From Scatomorpha sp036653715 (GTDB lineage: Bacteria > Bacillota > Clostridia > Oscillospirales > Oscillospiraceae): DNA of 64,000 nt. The position numbers were made by a program, and so were the translations under genes. Under the pieces are notes generated by a model. The model ran no database searches. It had not been told where the DNA came from and saw nothing but the letters and a program-made list of their open reading frames with translations. Position 1 is the first letter of the stretch; each line of letters begins with the position of its first letter. Of the stretch, positions 34,193 to 42,877 are shown in pieces. Location of the stretch: NCBI GenBank assembly GCA_036653715.1, contig JAVVTL010000001.1, positions 3,860 to 67,859 of the forward strand. The letters run 5' to 3'.

Positions 34193-35110
34193 ATGCGTAT
34201 CGTATTCATGGGAACACCGGATTTCGCGGCGTCGTCGCTGAAGGCTCTTATTGAAAACGGCTTTGACATTGTCGGCGTCTTCACCCAGCCGGACAAGCCG
34301 CGCGACAGGGGAATGAGACCCGCGTTTTCGCCCGTCAAGGAGCTTGCCCTCGGCAGCTCGCTCGCAGTCTTCCAGCCCGAGAAGCTGCGCGACGGCGCGG
34401 CGACGGAGCTGCTTCGCGAGCTTAGGCCGGACGTCCTTGTCGTCGTGGCCTACGGCAAATTGCTCCCGGACGACATCCTCGCCCTGCCGACCATGGGCGC
34501 CATAAACGTCCACGCCTCGCTGCTCCCGAAATACCGCGGCGCAGCCCCCATCCAGTGGTCAGTCCTTAACGGCGACAAAACCACGGGCGTCACCACCATG
34601 TACCTCGCGCACGACATGGACGCCGGAGATGTAATCTATACCGACGAAACCGAGATTGGCGAGTTTGAGACGGCCGGCGAGCTTTTTGACAGACTTGCCG
34701 ACATGGGCGCGAGCCTGCTCGTCCGCACACTGCGCGATATGCAGCGCGGCACCGCCCCAAGGACGGCTCAGGACGCCGAAAAGGCGACCTATGTCAAGCA
34801 GCTTGATAAAAGCATCTGCCCGATTGACTGGAACAAGTCGCCGAGGGATATAGTCAAACATATATGCGGCCTCGACCCATGGCCCGTCGCCACGATGCAG
34901 CTTGAGGGCGCGTCCTTCCGCGTTTTCTCGGCCGAATACACCGAGAACCGCGTCGATAAAGCGCCGGGTGCCCTCGTCTCCGCCGGAAAGCGCGGCATTG
35001 AAATTGCCTGCGCGGACGGCGCGACGCTTCTCATAACAGAATTGCAGGCACCGGGCAAAAAGCGCGTCCGTGCGTCAGACTGGCTCCTTGGCCACCCGAT
35101 AAGCCTGTGA
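34193..35110 (+). CDS. fmt: methionyl-tRNA formyltransferase
   Basis: 305 residues. Formylates initiator Met-tRNA with 10-formyl-THF. FMGTPDFAASSLKALIE at the start, then NVHASLLPKYRGAAPIQW with the catalytic Asn-His, and GVTTMYLAHDMDAGDV. The C-terminal OB-like domain ends with KKRVRASDWLLGH. Overlaps rsmB by 4 bases. Confidence 0.96.
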   Translation: MRIVFMGTPDFAASSLKALIENGFDIVGVFTQPDKPRDRGMRPAFSPVKELALGSSLAVFQPEKLRDGAATELLRELRPDVLVVVAYGKLLPDDILALPTMGAINVHASLLPKYRGAAPIQWSVLNGDKTTGVTTMYLAHDMDAGDVIYTDETEIGEFETAGELFDRLADMGASLLVRTLRDMQRGTAPRTAQDAEKATYVKQLDKSICPIDWNKSPRDIVKHICGLDPWPVATMQLEGASFRVFSAEYTENRVDKAPGALVSAGKRGIEIACADGATLLITELQAPGKKRVRASDWLLGHPISL

Positions 35111-36390
35111 ATGAGCGCAAAGCGGCGCTCGCCGCACTTGAGAGATATCGCCGTTCGGGCGAGTTCTCCGAATCCGCGCTCGACAGGGTCATAACTTCCG
35201 GCGGCCTTGACACGCGTGAGGCCGCGCTCTGTACGCGGATTGTCTATTGCGTCCTTCAAAATACGGCCCTGCTTGACCACTGCATAGCGAGCTATTCCAC
35301 AGTCCCCCCAAAAAGGCTGGAGCCGAAGGTGCTGGACATTCTGCGCCTCTCCGCCGCACAGCTCCTCTTTATGGACAGAATCCCCAAAAGCGCCGCCGTG
35401 GACGAGGGCGTCGCCCTCTGCAAGACCTCGGACAGCAAGCGCGCTTCGGGACTTGTGAACGCCGTCCTGCGTCGGATTTCCGAGAACGCCGCAAGCCTCC
35501 CGCCAATACCGGGGGAGGGGACTGCCGGGTATCTCGCCACAAAATACAGCCATCCGCTTTGGCTTGCGGAGCTGCTCCTTGCCGAGCGGGGCTATGACTT
35601 CACCGAGGCGTTTTTTGCCGCCAACAATACCGAGCCGCCCATCTGCGCCGTCGTCAACACCCTCAAAACGGACGCGGAAAGCCTCTCGCTCCTGCTCACC
35701 GAGCGCGGTGCAAAGGTCGCGCACGGCCAGCTTTCGGACTGCCTCCTGCTTCAGGAGGTCGGCAGACTAACCTCGCTGCCCGAGTTTCTTTCGGGACTGT
35801 TCTACATTCAGGACGAGGCCGCGCGCCGTGCCGTACTCGAATCCGGAGCCGCGTCGGGCATGAACGTTCTTGACGCCTGCGCCGCGCCCGGCGGCAAGAG
35901 CTTTGCCGCCGCAATCCAAATGAAAAACAGCGGCCGCATAATTGCCTGCGATATAGGCACAAAAAAACTCACAAAAATTTCCGAGGGCGCCGCAAGGCTC
36001 GGCATAGACTGCATAGAGGCGCGCACCATGGACGCGAGAACGCCGGACGCCGACCTCATAAATTTTGCCGACGTGGTTTTGGCGGACTGCCCCTGCTCCG
36101 GCATGGGCGTCATACGCAAAAAGCCCGAGATACGCTACAAATCCGAGCAGGAGCTGCTGCCGCTTCCGGAAATACAGCGGGCCATCCTCTCCGGCCTCGC
36201 CCCCTGTGTGAAGCCCGGCGGCGTGCTGCTATACTCGACCTGCACGGTGCTGAAACGCGAGAATGAGGACGTCGTCGCCGCGTTTCTTGACACAAACCCC
36301 GATTTTTCGGCGGAAAAAATGCAGACCTATTGGCCGCAGATACACGGAACGGACGGATTTTTTATATGCAAACTGATAAAATCGACATAA
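35107..36390 (+). CDS. rsmB: 16S rRNA (cytosine-967 C5)-methyltransferase
   Basis: 427 residues from GTG 35107. An N-terminal NusB-like domain (residues ~1-140) joins a SAM methyltransferase domain. DACAAPGGKSFAAA binds SAM; the catalytic and release cysteines are in DCPCSGMGVIRKKPEI and LLYSTCTVLKRENED. The position between fmt and rlmN is conserved with Bacillus. It ends inside rlmN (25-base overlap). Confidence 0.95.
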   Translation: MNERKAALAALERYRRSGEFSESALDRVITSGGLDTREAALCTRIVYCVLQNTALLDHCIASYSTVPPKRLEPKVLDILRLSAAQLLFMDRIPKSAAVDEGVALCKTSDSKRASGLVNAVLRRISENAASLPPIPGEGTAGYLATKYSHPLWLAELLLAERGYDFTEAFFAANNTEPPICAVVNTLKTDAESLSLLLTERGAKVAHGQLSDCLLLQEVGRLTSLPEFLSGLFYIQDEAARRAVLESGAASGMNVLDACAAPGGKSFAAAIQMKNSGRIIACDIGTKKLTKISEGAARLGIDCIEARTMDARTPDADLINFADVVLADCPCSGMGVIRKKPEIRYKSEQELLPLPEIQRAILSGLAPCVKPGGVLLYSTCTVLKRENEDVVAAFLDTNPDFSAEKMQTYWPQIHGTDGFFICKLIKST

Positions 36391-37406
36391 AATCCCTGCT
36401 GCCGGAGGAGCTTGCCGCAGCGCTTGTCGCCATCGGCGAGCCGAAATACCGCGCCGCTCAGGTGTATCGCTGGCTGTCACAGGGGGCAGAGAGCTTTGCG
36501 GAGATGACAAATCTCTCCATGTCCCTGCGGGATAAGCTCGCCGCCGCATTTTACCTTGAGCCGCCGACGCCCCTGCGAAAGCAGGTCTCCGCCGAGGACG
36601 GCACCATAAAATATCTCTGGCAGCTGCGCGACGGCAACGCCGTCGAGACCGTCGTCATGCGCTACAAATACGGCAATACAGTCTGCATTTCCACGCAGGT
36701 CGGCTGCCGTCAGGGCTGCGCCTTCTGCGCCTCCACCATCGGCGGACTTGAGCGCTGCCTGGAGCCGTCCGAGATGCTGGACGAGGTCATGTTCTCCCAA
36801 AAGGACTCGGGACTTCCCATCTCCAACATCGTCCTCATGGGCATAGGCGAGCCATTGGACAACTTCGACAATGTCATAAAATTCCTGCGCCTCGTGAATT
36901 CCTCGGACGGAATGAACATCGGTATGCGCCATATTTCCCTCTCCACCTGCGGAATTACAGAAAAATTTGACAAACTGTCCGCACTTAATTTACAATTGAC
37001 CTTATCCGTATCTCTCCATGCTCCCGACGACGAGACCCGCTCGCGGCTCATGCCCGCAAACAGGGGCAGGGGAGTGGAGGAGCTTATGTGCGCCTGCGAG
37101 CGATATTTCGCCGCGACGGGGCGCAGAATATCCTTTGAATACGCCATGATTGACGGCGTGAACGACTCAATCGCGCAGGCGCGGCTTCTTGCCGCCCACG
37201 CCAAGAGAGTCTCGGCACATGTGAACCTTATTCCGTTGAACCATGTTGAGGAGAGCAAATTTTTACCGACGCCGCCCAAGCGGCTGAAGGAATTTGAAGA
37301 TATACTTATAGGCGAGGGTATAAACGTGACGGTGCGCCGCAAGCTCGGCGGAGACATTGACGCCTCCTGCGGCCAGCTAAGAAAGAAAACTGCGGAGGGC
37401 AGATAA
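36366..37406 (+). CDS. rlmN: 23S rRNA/tRNA adenosine-C2 methyltransferase RlmN
   Basis: 346 residues from ATG 36366. A radical SAM enzyme methylating A2503 of 23S rRNA. The [4Fe-4S] cysteines are C114, C118, C121 in GCRQGCAFCAS. The methyl-accepting Cys lies near 338 in DIDASCGQLR. VLMGIGEPLDN is a family signature. A longer upstream start lies inside rsmB. Confidence 0.96.
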   Translation: MQTDKIDIKSLLPEELAAALVAIGEPKYRAAQVYRWLSQGAESFAEMTNLSMSLRDKLAAAFYLEPPTPLRKQVSAEDGTIKYLWQLRDGNAVETVVMRYKYGNTVCISTQVGCRQGCAFCASTIGGLERCLEPSEMLDEVMFSQKDSGLPISNIVLMGIGEPLDNFDNVIKFLRLVNSSDGMNIGMRHISLSTCGITEKFDKLSALNLQLTLSVSLHAPDDETRSRLMPANRGRGVEELMCACERYFAATGRRISFEYAMIDGVNDSIAQARLLAAHAKRVSAHVNLIPLNHVEESKFLPTPPKRLKEFEDILIGEGINVTVRRKLGGDIDASCGQLRKKTAEGR

Positions 37407-37430
37407 GCCCCTCCCCCCCATAGGAGAACA

Positions 37431-38168
37431 ATGAACAGTTTTGGCATCACGGACAGGGGTAAAGTAAGACGGGAAAATCAGGACAGCTTCCTTATTGAGC
37501 GCATCGACTCAAGAGGCTGTCTCGTCGCCGTGCTGTGCGACGGCATGGGAGGCGCGAAAGCGGGGAACGTCGCGAGCGACGTCGCCGCCAAGGCCTTCAT
37601 GACCCACGCGGTGACAAAGCTCACCGCCTCGCGCCTGAAAAGGCCGGACTGCGCCGCCATAATGACGCAGGCCTGCGCAGACGCCAACAATATGGTCTAC
37701 AGCTATTCCTGCTTTGACAGCGAGTACACGGGTATGGGTACGACAATGGTCGCCGCCGTGATGGACGAGAGCCGAACCTTTGTCCTAAACGTCGGTGACA
37801 GCAGAGCCTACAAAATCTCAAGAGGCCGCGCCACCCAAATAACCCGCGACCACTCCCTCGTGCAGGAGATGGTTGACAGAGGCGATATAACGCCGGAGGA
37901 AGCAAGGTCCCATCCCCGCAGAAACGTCATAACGCGCGTTTTGGGCGTGGACGAGCGCGTGCCCTGCGACATTTTCGCGCCCAAGCTCATGAGGGGCGAC
38001 ATGCTCCTTCTCTGCTCCGACGGGCTTACCAATATGCTGGACGACGACGAGCTGTCCGCTTTCGCAAAGTCGCACGGCGACCCGCTCTCTCTCGGCAAGG
38101 CGCTGATGGGAGAGTCGCTTGCGCGCGGCGCGAGGGACAACGTGACGATAGTACTAATATCAAAATGA
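37431..38168 (+). CDS. prpC: Stp1/PrpC-type PP2C protein phosphatase
   Basis: 245 residues. Dephosphorylates targets of the adjacent PASTA kinase. Metal-binding motifs are GKVRRENQDSF, LCDGMGGAKAG, VLNVGDSRAYKI, DHSLVQEMVDRG and ARDNVTIVL. The stop overlaps the kinase's upstream ATG at 38165 (ATGA). Confidence 0.95.
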   Translation: MNSFGITDRGKVRRENQDSFLIERIDSRGCLVAVLCDGMGGAKAGNVASDVAAKAFMTHAVTKLTASRLKRPDCAAIMTQACADANNMVYSYSCFDSEYTGMGTTMVAAVMDESRTFVLNVGDSRAYKISRGRATQITRDHSLVQEMVDRGDITPEEARSHPRRNVITRVLGVDERVPCDIFAPKLMRGDMLLLCSDGLTNMLDDDELSAFAKSHGDPLSLGKALMGESLARGARDNVTIVLISK

Positions 38169-38185
38169 CCCCCATGGAGGCGGCT

Positions 38186-39973
38186 ATGGATAACAAAATG
38201 GATAAATATCTCGGCACATATCTGGACAACAGATATGAAATACTCGAGACTATCGGCGCCGGCGGAATGGCCGTCGTCTATAAGGCAATGTGTCACAGGC
38301 TTAACCGCTATGTGGCTGTCAAAATACTGCGTGAGGACATGGCGCAGGATGCGGAATTCAGGGCGCGCTTTCAGGCGGAGGCTCAGGCCGTCGCCATGCT
38401 GTCCCACCCGAATATCGTCTCCGTCTACGACGTCAGCCACTCCGATTCCGTGGAATACATCGTCATGGAGCTTATCGAGGGCATAACCCTCAAGCAGTAT
38501 ATGACCAAAAAGGGCGCCCTCGGTTGGAAGGAGGCCATGCATTTCTCCGTCCAAATAACAAAGGCGCTTGAGCACGCACATGCAAAGGGCATCATCCACA
38601 GGGACATTAAGCCCCAAAACATCATGATTCTCAAGGACGGCACCATCAAGGTCGCAGACTTCGGCATAGCCGCGCTTGAGAGCGCTCAGGAGGGCAAAAG
38701 CGGCCAGGCGCTCGGCTCCGTCCACTATATCGCCCCCGAACAGGCGCGGGGCGAGGTGCCGAACACGAGAAGCGACGTCTATTCCCTCGGCGTCGTCATG
38801 TACGAGATGCTTACCGGGACTCTGCCCTATGACGGCGAAACCTCGGCAGAGATTGCCATGCTCCATATCTCCGGCTCGCCGAAGCCGCCCTCGGACATAA
38901 ACCGCGACATACCGCCGGAGCTTGCGCGTATAACCCTCCGTGCCATGTGCGCCGACATTAACGAGCGTTACCAGTCCGCCACCGAGCTTTTGGAGGATTT
39001 GGAGCATTTCCGCAAGCATCAGGCCGTAGCCATAGCCCATGCCAGCCAGCCCTTGGACGACGTCTTCTTTGACAGCGGCATAATCCCCGATGTGCGCCCC
39101 ATAGGCAACGCGGGCGAGCTGACAAACGAAAAATACAGGCGCCGCCGCCAGCGCTCGCGCAAGGTGAGTATTCTCACAGGCGCCTGCGGCATACTCGTGT
39201 TTATCATGCTTGTATTTGTGTTCCTTTGGAACTATTGGCTGAAGGATATCTTCAGCGTGGCAGAGCGCGTGGATATGCCGAACTTTGTCGGCTCCTCCTA
39301 TGAGGAAATCATTAACAACAGGGATTTCAGCTCCGTCTTCACCTTCACCGTCAAATACTCCATCGACCCCGAGGTGGCGGACGGCGTAATAATCGGCCAG
39401 CAGCCCGAGGCAGGGCGCAGCATGATGGTCGTGCCGGAGCATATTTCGGTCGAGCTGACCGTCAGCACCGGCGTGGTTCAGACCGACATACCCAATGTCG
39501 TCAACAAGCAATATCAGGAAGCCACGCTCGAGCTTCAGAATGCCGGCTTCCGCGTGGAGTCAACCGTCGAGGCCTCCGATAAGGTCACGGAGGACTATGT
39601 CATCAGCACAAGTCCGGCGGCGGGCGAGCAGCTCCCCGCAGGCTCCGTGGTCTATATCTCCGTCAGCGGCGGCCCCAGCATCAAGACCGTCACCATGCCG
39701 AGCCTTATCGGACTCAGTGAGGCGTCGGCCTGGAAAATGGTTACAAGCTCCAATCTCAGTCAGGGCACCGCCTCCTATGTGAACAGCGACTACGACAAGG
39801 GCATCGTCTTCAAGCAGAGCGTGCAGGCATACAGCGACGTGGACGAGCACACCAAAATATATATTTGGGTCTCCCTCGGGCCGGAGGAAACGCCCTCGCC
39901 GGAGCCTGTGCCGACGCCTTCACCCACACCGACCTTGCCCACGCCCCCAAGTCCCGCGGCGGAGGGTGCCTGA
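38186..39973 (+). CDS. prkC: PASTA-domain Ser/Thr protein kinase (PknB/PrkC)
   Basis: 595 residues from ATG 38186, chosen because GGAGG lies 5 bases upstream; ATGs at 38165 and 38174 are in frame but lack an SD. Catalytic residues: GAGGMAVVYK loop, K46, HRDIKPQN (D140) and DFG 158-160. A membrane helix is near residues 328-350 after a basic RRRRQRSRK stretch. Three PASTA domains face outside and bind peptidoglycan fragments. The C-terminus is Pro/Thr-rich (PTPSPTPTLPTPPS). Regulates spore germination in Bacillus. Confidence 0.95.
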   Translation: MDNKMDKYLGTYLDNRYEILETIGAGGMAVVYKAMCHRLNRYVAVKILREDMAQDAEFRARFQAEAQAVAMLSHPNIVSVYDVSHSDSVEYIVMELIEGITLKQYMTKKGALGWKEAMHFSVQITKALEHAHAKGIIHRDIKPQNIMILKDGTIKVADFGIAALESAQEGKSGQALGSVHYIAPEQARGEVPNTRSDVYSLGVVMYEMLTGTLPYDGETSAEIAMLHISGSPKPPSDINRDIPPELARITLRAMCADINERYQSATELLEDLEHFRKHQAVAIAHASQPLDDVFFDSGIIPDVRPIGNAGELTNEKYRRRRQRSRKVSILTGACGILVFIMLVFVFLWNYWLKDIFSVAERVDMPNFVGSSYEEIINNRDFSSVFTFTVKYSIDPEVADGVIIGQQPEAGRSMMVVPEHISVELTVSTGVVQTDIPNVVNKQYQEATLELQNAGFRVESTVEASDKVTEDYVISTSPAAGEQLPAGSVVYISVSGGPSIKTVTMPSLIGLSEASAWKMVTSSNLSQGTASYVNSDYDKGIVFKQSVQAYSDVDEHTKIYIWVSLGPEETPSPEPVPTPSPTPTLPTPPSPAAEGA

Positions 39974-40854
39974 TGCCGGAGGGAACAATAATCAAGGCTC
40001 TCAGCGGCTTCTACTACGTTAAATGCGAGAGCGAAATCATCGAGTGCAGAGGGCGCGGACGCCTCCGCCATGACAACTCCTCCCCCTTGGTTGGGGATAG
40101 AGTGGAATTTTCGCGTGACGCGCAGGGCAAGGGGCGCGTGGACGTCATATTGCCGCGCCGCAATTTCTTTCTGCGCCCCTCCGTCGCGAATATCGACGTG
40201 CTCATTGCCGTCGCCGCAGAGGTAAACCCGGTGACGGACCCCTTCCTTATAGACAGGGTCACGACCATCGCGGAGCACAAAAACTGCCGCGTCATCATCT
40301 GTATAAACAAATCCGACCTGCTTGAGTGCGAGAGACTTTACGATATCTACGCCACCACGGGCTATACGCTCATCCGCACCAGCGCCGTCACGGGCGAGGG
40401 CATGTCGGAGCTGCGCCGTGAAATCGAAGGCTCGGTCTGCGCCTTTTCCGGCAACTCCGGCGTCGGAAAGTCAAGTCTCCTGAACGCTCTCGCCCCGGGT
40501 CTCTCCTTAGCAATCGGCGAGGTGAGCGATAAGCTCGGGCGCGGTCGGCACACCACCAGACATGTGGAGCTTTTCGACCTCGGCGGTGCCTACATAGCCG
40601 ACACGCCCGGCTTTGCCTCCTTTGACGTCGAGATGATGGACCCCGTCCCCAAGGATGAACTGCAAAGGGTGTTCCCGGAATTTGCCCCCTACATCGGCCG
40701 CTGCCGCTTTGACGACTGCGCACATCTGCGTGAGCCGGATTGCGCCCTGCGCGAGGCGGTCTCCGCCGGAAAAGTCTCTCCGAGCCGCTATGCGAGCTAT
40801 GAGCGCCTCTATGACATATCCGCCCGTCACAGGGACTGGGAAAATAAAACATGA
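39973..40854 (+). CDS. rsgA: ribosome small subunit-dependent GTPase RsgA
   Basis: 293 residues. Assists late 30S assembly. An OB-fold N-terminus, then the permuted GTPase: G4 NKSD, P-loop GNSGVGKSSLLNAL, and ADTPGFASFD. The zinc ligand region is CRFDDCAHLREPDC. The SD GGAGGGTG sits at the end of prkC; overlap by 1 base. rpe and thiN, next in Bacillus, are missing before spoVM. Confidence 0.95.
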   Translation: MPEGTIIKALSGFYYVKCESEIIECRGRGRLRHDNSSPLVGDRVEFSRDAQGKGRVDVILPRRNFFLRPSVANIDVLIAVAAEVNPVTDPFLIDRVTTIAEHKNCRVIICINKSDLLECERLYDIYATTGYTLIRTSAVTGEGMSELRREIEGSVCAFSGNSGVGKSSLLNALAPGLSLAIGEVSDKLGRGRHTTRHVELFDLGGAYIADTPGFASFDVEMMDPVPKDELQRVFPEFAPYIGRCRFDDCAHLREPDCALREAVSAGKVSPSRYASYERLYDISARHRDWENKT

Positions 40855-40867
40855 ACATGAGCGACAG

Positions 40868-40905
40868 CCCCCGCGTATAATGTAACGACTACATATGCGC
40901 GGGGG
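40868..40905 (+). promoter_or_regulatory. hairpin after rsgA whose 3' arm is the next gene's SD
   Basis: CCCCCGCG (40868-40875) pairs with CGCGGGGG (40898-40905); an inner TAATGTA/TACAT pairing may extend it. The tail TGTTTAT is only weakly terminator-like. GGGGGTG in the right arm is the SD of the 52-residue gene, 5-6 bases before its ATG. Confidence 0.6.
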
Positions 40906-40912
40906 TGTTTAT

Positions 40913-41071
40913 ATGCGCCGAAGACGTGGGCGTGGGAATATGCTTGGAGCCATTGCCGTTGTCGCCGGGATAGTCATCGTGCTGGCTCTCATTCTGCCTG
41001 CCGGCTTTTGGTGGTTTGCCCTTGCGATAGGGCTGATTTGTTTCGGTATCTGGTTCATTCGATGCTGTTAA
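40913..41071 (+). CDS. 52-residue basic/hydrophobic membrane peptide
   Basis: ATG 40913 to TAA 41069-41071. The N-terminus MRRRRGRGN is strongly basic. The rest is two hydrophobic stretches (MLGAIAVVAGIVIVLALILP and FWWFALAIGLICFGIWFI) around PAG, ending RCC. I do not recognise a family. It is followed 13 bases later by spoVM, and sits before a SipL-like coat gene, so a role in sporulation is possible. The SD lies in the hairpin arm. Confidence 0.7.
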   Translation: MRRRRGRGNMLGAIAVVAGIVIVLALILPAGFWWFALAIGLICFGIWFIRCC

Positions 41072-41084
41072 CGGGAGGTAAGCT

Positions 41085-41159
41085 GTGAAAATAATCGTCA
41101 TAAAAGCACCGGCCTTCATTGCAAAGCTGCTAAACCGCCGCAAGGGCGGCAAGAGCTGA
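41085..41159 (+). CDS. spoVM: stage V sporulation protein M (SpoVM) micro-protein
   Basis: 24 residues from GTG 41085 to TGA 41157-41159. It starts MKIIVIKAPAFIAKLL and ends NRRKGGKS. The Bacillus SpoVM begins MKFYTIKLPKFLGG; the shared layout is a short hydrophobic start, I-K-x-P-x-F, then an amphipathic basic helix. SpoVM binds the curved forespore membrane and anchors SpoIVA. GGGAGG lies 6 bases before the GTG. Position after prpC-prkC-rsgA matches Bacillus, and the next gene is a SipL-like partner of SpoIVA. Far below usual gene-calling limits. Confidence 0.85.
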   Translation: MKIIVIKAPAFIAKLLNRRKGGKS

Positions 41160-41187
41160 CTAAAGCCGCCCAAGGCGGAACAAGCCG

Positions 41188-41216
41188 TCATATATGCCTC
41201 TCTCGGCACATAGTCT
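41188..41216 (+). promoter_or_regulatory. sigma-E-like promoter of the SipL-like gene
   Basis: TCATATA (41188-41194), 14-base spacer, CATAGTCT (41209-41216). The mother-cell sigma-E consensus is roughly KMATATT-N14-CATACAHT. Fits expression in the mother cell. Confidence 0.5.
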
Positions 41217-41247
41217 GTAGAGAAAAACACGGCAAGGAGAGGTATAT

Positions 41248-42765
41248 ATGGACGTGATGATGGGAAAACGAACGGTCGTCTGCTACGATAAGGTGTGGAG
41301 GTATTGCGATACCCGCGAGGAGGCCGTCGAGACCGTCGTGCCCGACACCATGCCGGACATAGAGCGTATTCTCGGCGCTGAGGGTGCCGTGATAATCCGC
41401 AGCAAAGAGGTCGGAGTCGGCTCCGTGTCGCTCTCGGCGGGCGTCGCCGCGAGTGTCATGTATGTGCCGGAGGACGGTCAGGGCGCACGCTGCATCAGCG
41501 TGGCTATACCGTTTTCCGTCGAGCTGAATGCGCCCGGCGTGAGTCAGGACTCGGTACCGGTGGCGCGGCTCACGATAGTGAGCCTTGAGGCGCGGATGCT
41601 GAACCCAAGGAAGTTAGTGGTGCGTGCCTGCGTGGCAATATGCCTCGAGTGCTACGACAGAGGCGTAATGGAATTCTGCGAGCGGCTCGCGGGCGAGGAT
41701 TGCTGCGACATAAAAACGCTTGCTCTCAGCGAGGACGTGTGCCCCGTGGTTTGCGTCAAGGAGAAAACCTTTGTCGTCTCCGACGAATACCGCGTGCCGG
41801 CGGGCAGACCGCCGCTGAACGAGATTCTCCGCAGCACGGCGGAGCTTATGCTTGACGATGTGAAGTACGTCGGCAGCAAGCTCGTAATAAAAGGCAGAGC
41901 CGTGGTCTGCGTCGTCTACTGCGCGGCAGATAGCGGCGCACTGACAAGCCTCAGCTTTGAGACCGCCTTTTCACAGCTTGTGGAGACGGATTGCGAGCTG
42001 ACAGCGCCGGACTGCGACGTCAGTATGCTGCTGACAGCGGTATATATAGAGCCGGCAACCCTCTCCGGCGGGGACAAGGGCCTTTCCTGCGAGCTGCACT
42101 GCGTCGCGCAGACGGTATGCACGGACAGCGTGAACGTGAGCTATATCTCGGACTGCTACAGCAACCGCCATGTCTTGGAGCCGACAAGGCAGTCGGGGAA
42201 GGTAAAATGCGCCGTGCGGCGCGTGCCCATGAACTGTGCGCTCCACGAGCGCGCGGAGACGGAGCAGACGGTCGCCGAGGTCTGCGGAGCCTATTGCCGC
42301 GCCTCTGAGGCGACTTGGGAGAAGGGGATGCTGCGGTGCAGGGTAACGGCGGAAATCGTCTACACGGACGACACCGGCGCCTTACAGAGCGTCTCACGCC
42401 GCATAAACGCCGAATGCGGCATGGAACCGGAGGAGGGCTTCACGGTGACCTCCGTCAGTGCCGTCTGCTGCTCGGTATACGCGACGCCCGCGCAGAAGTC
42501 TGTGGAGCTGCGCCTGTCGGTTGATTTTTGCGTAACGCTGAGCTGCGAGAAGGAGCTGTCACAGGTGACGGACATAGTGAAGCGCGAGGAAGCCCCGGCG
42601 ACGGGCGGCGCTTCGGTGACACTTGTGAGAGCGGGGGAGGGCATGTCTCTCTGGACGCTGGCAAAAAAATATTGCTCGACCTGCGAGGCAATAAAGGCAA
42701 TAAACGGAATTGCCGAGGACGAGAGCATCTGCGGCAGGGTGCTGCTGATTCCGGCATCAAAATAA
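41248..42765 (+). CDS. SipL-like SPOCS (DUF3794) + LysM spore coat protein
   Basis: 505 residues. Repeated SPOCS/DUF3794 domains, with PDTMPDIERILGAEGAV near the start and CDIKTLALSEDVCP in the middle, then a C-terminal LysM domain (VRAGEGMSLWTLAKKYCSTC ... INGI). This is the architecture of Clostridioides SipL, which binds SpoIVA to form the coat base. About 30 cysteines are spread through it, more than its neighbours. ATG 41248 follows AAGGAGAGG. Monocistronic, with its own terminator. Confidence 0.88.
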   Translation: MDVMMGKRTVVCYDKVWRYCDTREEAVETVVPDTMPDIERILGAEGAVIIRSKEVGVGSVSLSAGVAASVMYVPEDGQGARCISVAIPFSVELNAPGVSQDSVPVARLTIVSLEARMLNPRKLVVRACVAICLECYDRGVMEFCERLAGEDCCDIKTLALSEDVCPVVCVKEKTFVVSDEYRVPAGRPPLNEILRSTAELMLDDVKYVGSKLVIKGRAVVCVVYCAADSGALTSLSFETAFSQLVETDCELTAPDCDVSMLLTAVYIEPATLSGGDKGLSCELHCVAQTVCTDSVNVSYISDCYSNRHVLEPTRQSGKVKCAVRRVPMNCALHERAETEQTVAEVCGAYCRASEATWEKGMLRCRVTAEIVYTDDTGALQSVSRRINAECGMEPEEGFTVTSVSAVCCSVYATPAQKSVELRLSVDFCVTLSCEKELSQVTDIVKREEAPATGGASVTLVRAGEGMSLWTLAKKYCSTCEAIKAINGIAEDESICGRVLLIPASK

Positions 42766-42770
42766 TGAGC

Positions 42771-42810
42771 GAACGGGCGAAATTTTCTCTGAAATTCCGC
42801 CCGTTTTTTA
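42771..42810 (+). terminator. terminator of the SipL-like gene
   Basis: AACGGGCG (42772-42779) with CGCCCGTT (42798-42805), AT-rich inner pairing, six T. Confidence 0.85.
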
Positions 42811-42817
42811 TTTGCCC

Positions 42818-42846
42818 TTGCCAATACGGGCCGAAGGTGCTAAAAT
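42818..42846 (+). promoter_or_regulatory. promoter of yebC
   Basis: TTGCCA (42818-42823), 17-base spacer, TAAAAT (42841-42846). Confidence 0.62.
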
Positions 42847-42877
42847 TGAGTTAAATATACACATGGGGGCTGTTACA

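Noticed and set aside
37808..39511. 567-residue open frame on the minus strand
   Set aside because: Antisense to prpC and the PASTA kinase, both with intact motifs.
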